A stretch of 37,485 nt of DNA. Source: an uncultured Acetobacteraceae bacterium. GTDB lineage: Bacteria; Pseudomonadota; Alphaproteobacteria; Acetobacterales; Acetobacteraceae. This document shows positions 36,511-37,485 of this stretch, one piece after another (positions within the stretch are counted from its first letter, which is position 1; each line of letters begins with the position of its first letter). A program made the position numbers and the translations under genes. The stretch lies in the NCBI GenBank assembly GCA_937874445.1, contig CALNAL010000324.1, forward strand, positions 1-37,485, written 5' to 3'. The notes under the pieces were generated by a model. It was not told the origin of the DNA and searched no databases. It saw nothing but the letters and a program-made list of their open reading frames with translations.

Positions 36511-37485
36511 ATGGATCGCATCACGGCGGCAGGCACTATCGACATTGGGAACGGAAAGCGGGGCTTCCAGGACGAGAACCTGGCGGCCGGCACCGACGGT
36601 ACTGACGTCATGGCGCTCTGGCTCAACAGCATCCAGGAAGAATTGATGGCGATCCAGGCCGCTGGTGGACAGACGGCTGATCCCGCCAATTGGGGGCAGG
36701 TGCTGGCGGCACTGCAAGCGCTCTTCGGCGGCTACGCCGCCGACACCAGCCCTACTGCGAACGCTCTCGTCGTGACGCTCTCTCCGGTCCCCGTCGCCCT
36801 GACGGATGGGATGGTGCTCCGGGTCAAGCCTGCCAACACCAACACAGGGCCAGCGACGCTCAATGTCAATGGCCTCGGGGCTTGGCCGATCACATCGGCG
36901 ACCGGAGCGGCACTCACCGGGGGCGAGTTATTCAACGGGAATACCGTCGAACTGATTTGTAGCGCTTATACGAGCTCTTTCATTCTGGTCGCTCCAGCCT
37001 GGGCCATCTCCAATTCCTTCCGGCACAGGGTGGTGTTCTCATCCAGCACGACCTGGACTGTGCCCCCGGGCGTATTTCGGATTGGCGCCATCGTCACGGG
37101 TGGCGGCGCAGCTGGGTCCGCGTGCAACGGCACCACGTATCAGGGCGGCGGATATTCCGGCGCCGGGGGTGGAGCTGGCGGGACGGCCATTCATCGTTCG
37201 CTCGCCGTGACGCCGGGCCAGTCGCTCACCGTCACTGTAGCCACGGCGCAGACTACTTCCAATGCTGCCGGCGGCACATCCTCCCTTGGAACCCTCCTGT
37301 CGGCGACAGGCGGTGACGCAGTGCCCTTCTTCCCCGTGGCTACCACGAGTGCCGGCGGATACGGCGGAATTGGCGTTGGTGGTGAGATCAACCTCCGTGG
37401 TGGAGGCGGCTCGGACGGACAGAGCGGTCAGACCGTCGCTTTCGGCAATGGGGGCGCCTCCTTCTGGGGCGGAGGAGGGCGTTCT
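36511..37485 (+). CDS. Tail fibre protein, glycine-rich, partial at window end
   Basis: An open frame of 325 codons runs from the ATG 36511 to the right edge. The N-terminus (MDRITAAGTIDIGNGKRGFQDENLAAGTDGT, then WLNSIQEELMAI) is the baseplate-attachment part of Mu-like fibres; LWLNSIQEELM is a common element there. LNVNGLGAWPIT (about 110-122) is a repeat typical of phage fibres. From about 170 (SSTTWTVPPGVFRIGAIVTGGG) it becomes glycine-rich, like the T-W-T-V-P-x-G module at distal tips. It determines receptor binding. The end, any assembly chaperone and the right phage end are outside the window. Confidence 0.88.
   Translation, partial: MDRITAAGTIDIGNGKRGFQDENLAAGTDGTDVMALWLNSIQEELMAIQAAGGQTADPANWGQVLAALQALFGGYAADTSPTANALVVTLSPVPVALTDGMVLRVKPANTNTGPATLNVNGLGAWPITSATGAALTGGELFNGNTVELICSAYTSSFILVAPAWAISNSFRHRVVFSSSTTWTVPPGVFRIGAIVTGGGAAGSACNGTTYQGGGYSGAGGGAGGTAIHRSLAVTPGQSLTVTVATAQTTSNAAGGTSSLGTLLSATGGDAVPFFPVATTSAGGYGGIGVGGEINLRGGGGSDGQSGQTVAFGNGGASFWGGGGRS

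Larger units (their letters stand above)
3566..37485 (+). mobile_element. Mu-like transposable prophage (right end beyond window)
   Basis: Gene content and order match phage Mu: repressor leftward; ner, A, B, gemA and mor rightward; then lysis, gp27-gp28 terminase, gp29 portal, F, G, I/Z, T, gp35-38, L, M, tail chaperones, gp42-gp48 and tail fibre. The element starts in the ade downstream spacer. The left boundary at 3566 (TGTGAG) is inferred from the required TG terminal dinucleotide, from the point where the chromosomal repeat block ends (about 3548), and from the phased repeats just inside. The right end and the 5-bp target duplication cannot be seen. All structural genes are intact, so it could be functional. 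Confidence 0.93.

Noticed and set aside
1..37485. tRNA, rRNA or riboswitch genes
   Set aside because: No cloverleaf, rRNA or known riboswitch core was recognised by eye on either strand; a covariance-model search would be needed to exclude small ones.

Overview
The window is very GC-rich and codes densely. It holds the end of a bacterial chromosomal locus followed by most of a Mu-like (transposable, contractile-tailed) prophage. Codon use, GC content and the flanking genes suggest an alphaproteobacterium. Short hairpin repeats ending in an AAGCTTTATTC / TTTGGCTCCGCG block would fit Acetobacteraceae; that placement rests on remembered resemblance and is tentative.

Layout. Positions 1-3520 are host: an alpha/beta hydrolase running off the left edge, a divergent LysR regulator, an adenine deaminase, and hairpin repeats in the spacers. 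The prophage appears to begin near 3566 (TGTGAG, followed by four repeats phased at 10 bp). The lysogeny genes (XRE-type repressor and a secreted protein) point left and occupy 3786-5029. An operator region with repeated ACGCAA sites separates them from the early operon at 5181-12341: ner, a ParB-like protein, two small genes, transposase A, target-selection ATPase B, zinc ribbon, DUF3164, GemA/gp16, three small proteins and a Mor-family activator. Late genes run rightward from 12444 to beyond the window: lysis and accessory genes (12444-16010), packaging and portal (16017-20564), MuF head protein with a C-terminal toxin-like domain (20557-21768), gpG-like protein, protease/scaffold, decoration protein, capsid, head-completion proteins, sheath, tube, tail chaperones, tape measure, gpN, gpP, gp45-gp48 and a glycine-rich tail fibre cut by the window end. 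The right end of the prophage is not in the window.

How it works together. Repressor and Ner would act on the 4944-5139 operator region. A and B carry out replicative transposition from the phage ends. The Mor-family protein, last in the early operon, is the only Mor/C-type activator seen. A 16-bp perfect palindrome with a constant 8-bp right flank occurs exactly three times: just after mor, just before the protease gene and just before gp46. Each lies at an identical distance from a CC(T/C)AGC element. These are the positions of Mu's late promoters Plys and PI and nearly that of PP, so I read them as a three-promoter late regulon. At two of them the predicted transcript would start almost at the ATG.

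Other notable structures are a T7 slippery site with a downstream hairpin that would fuse the two tail-chaperone frames, an internal start giving a scaffold inside the protease gene, a nuclease-toxin-like domain fused to MuF, and a non-coding central segment where Mu carries its strong gyrase site.
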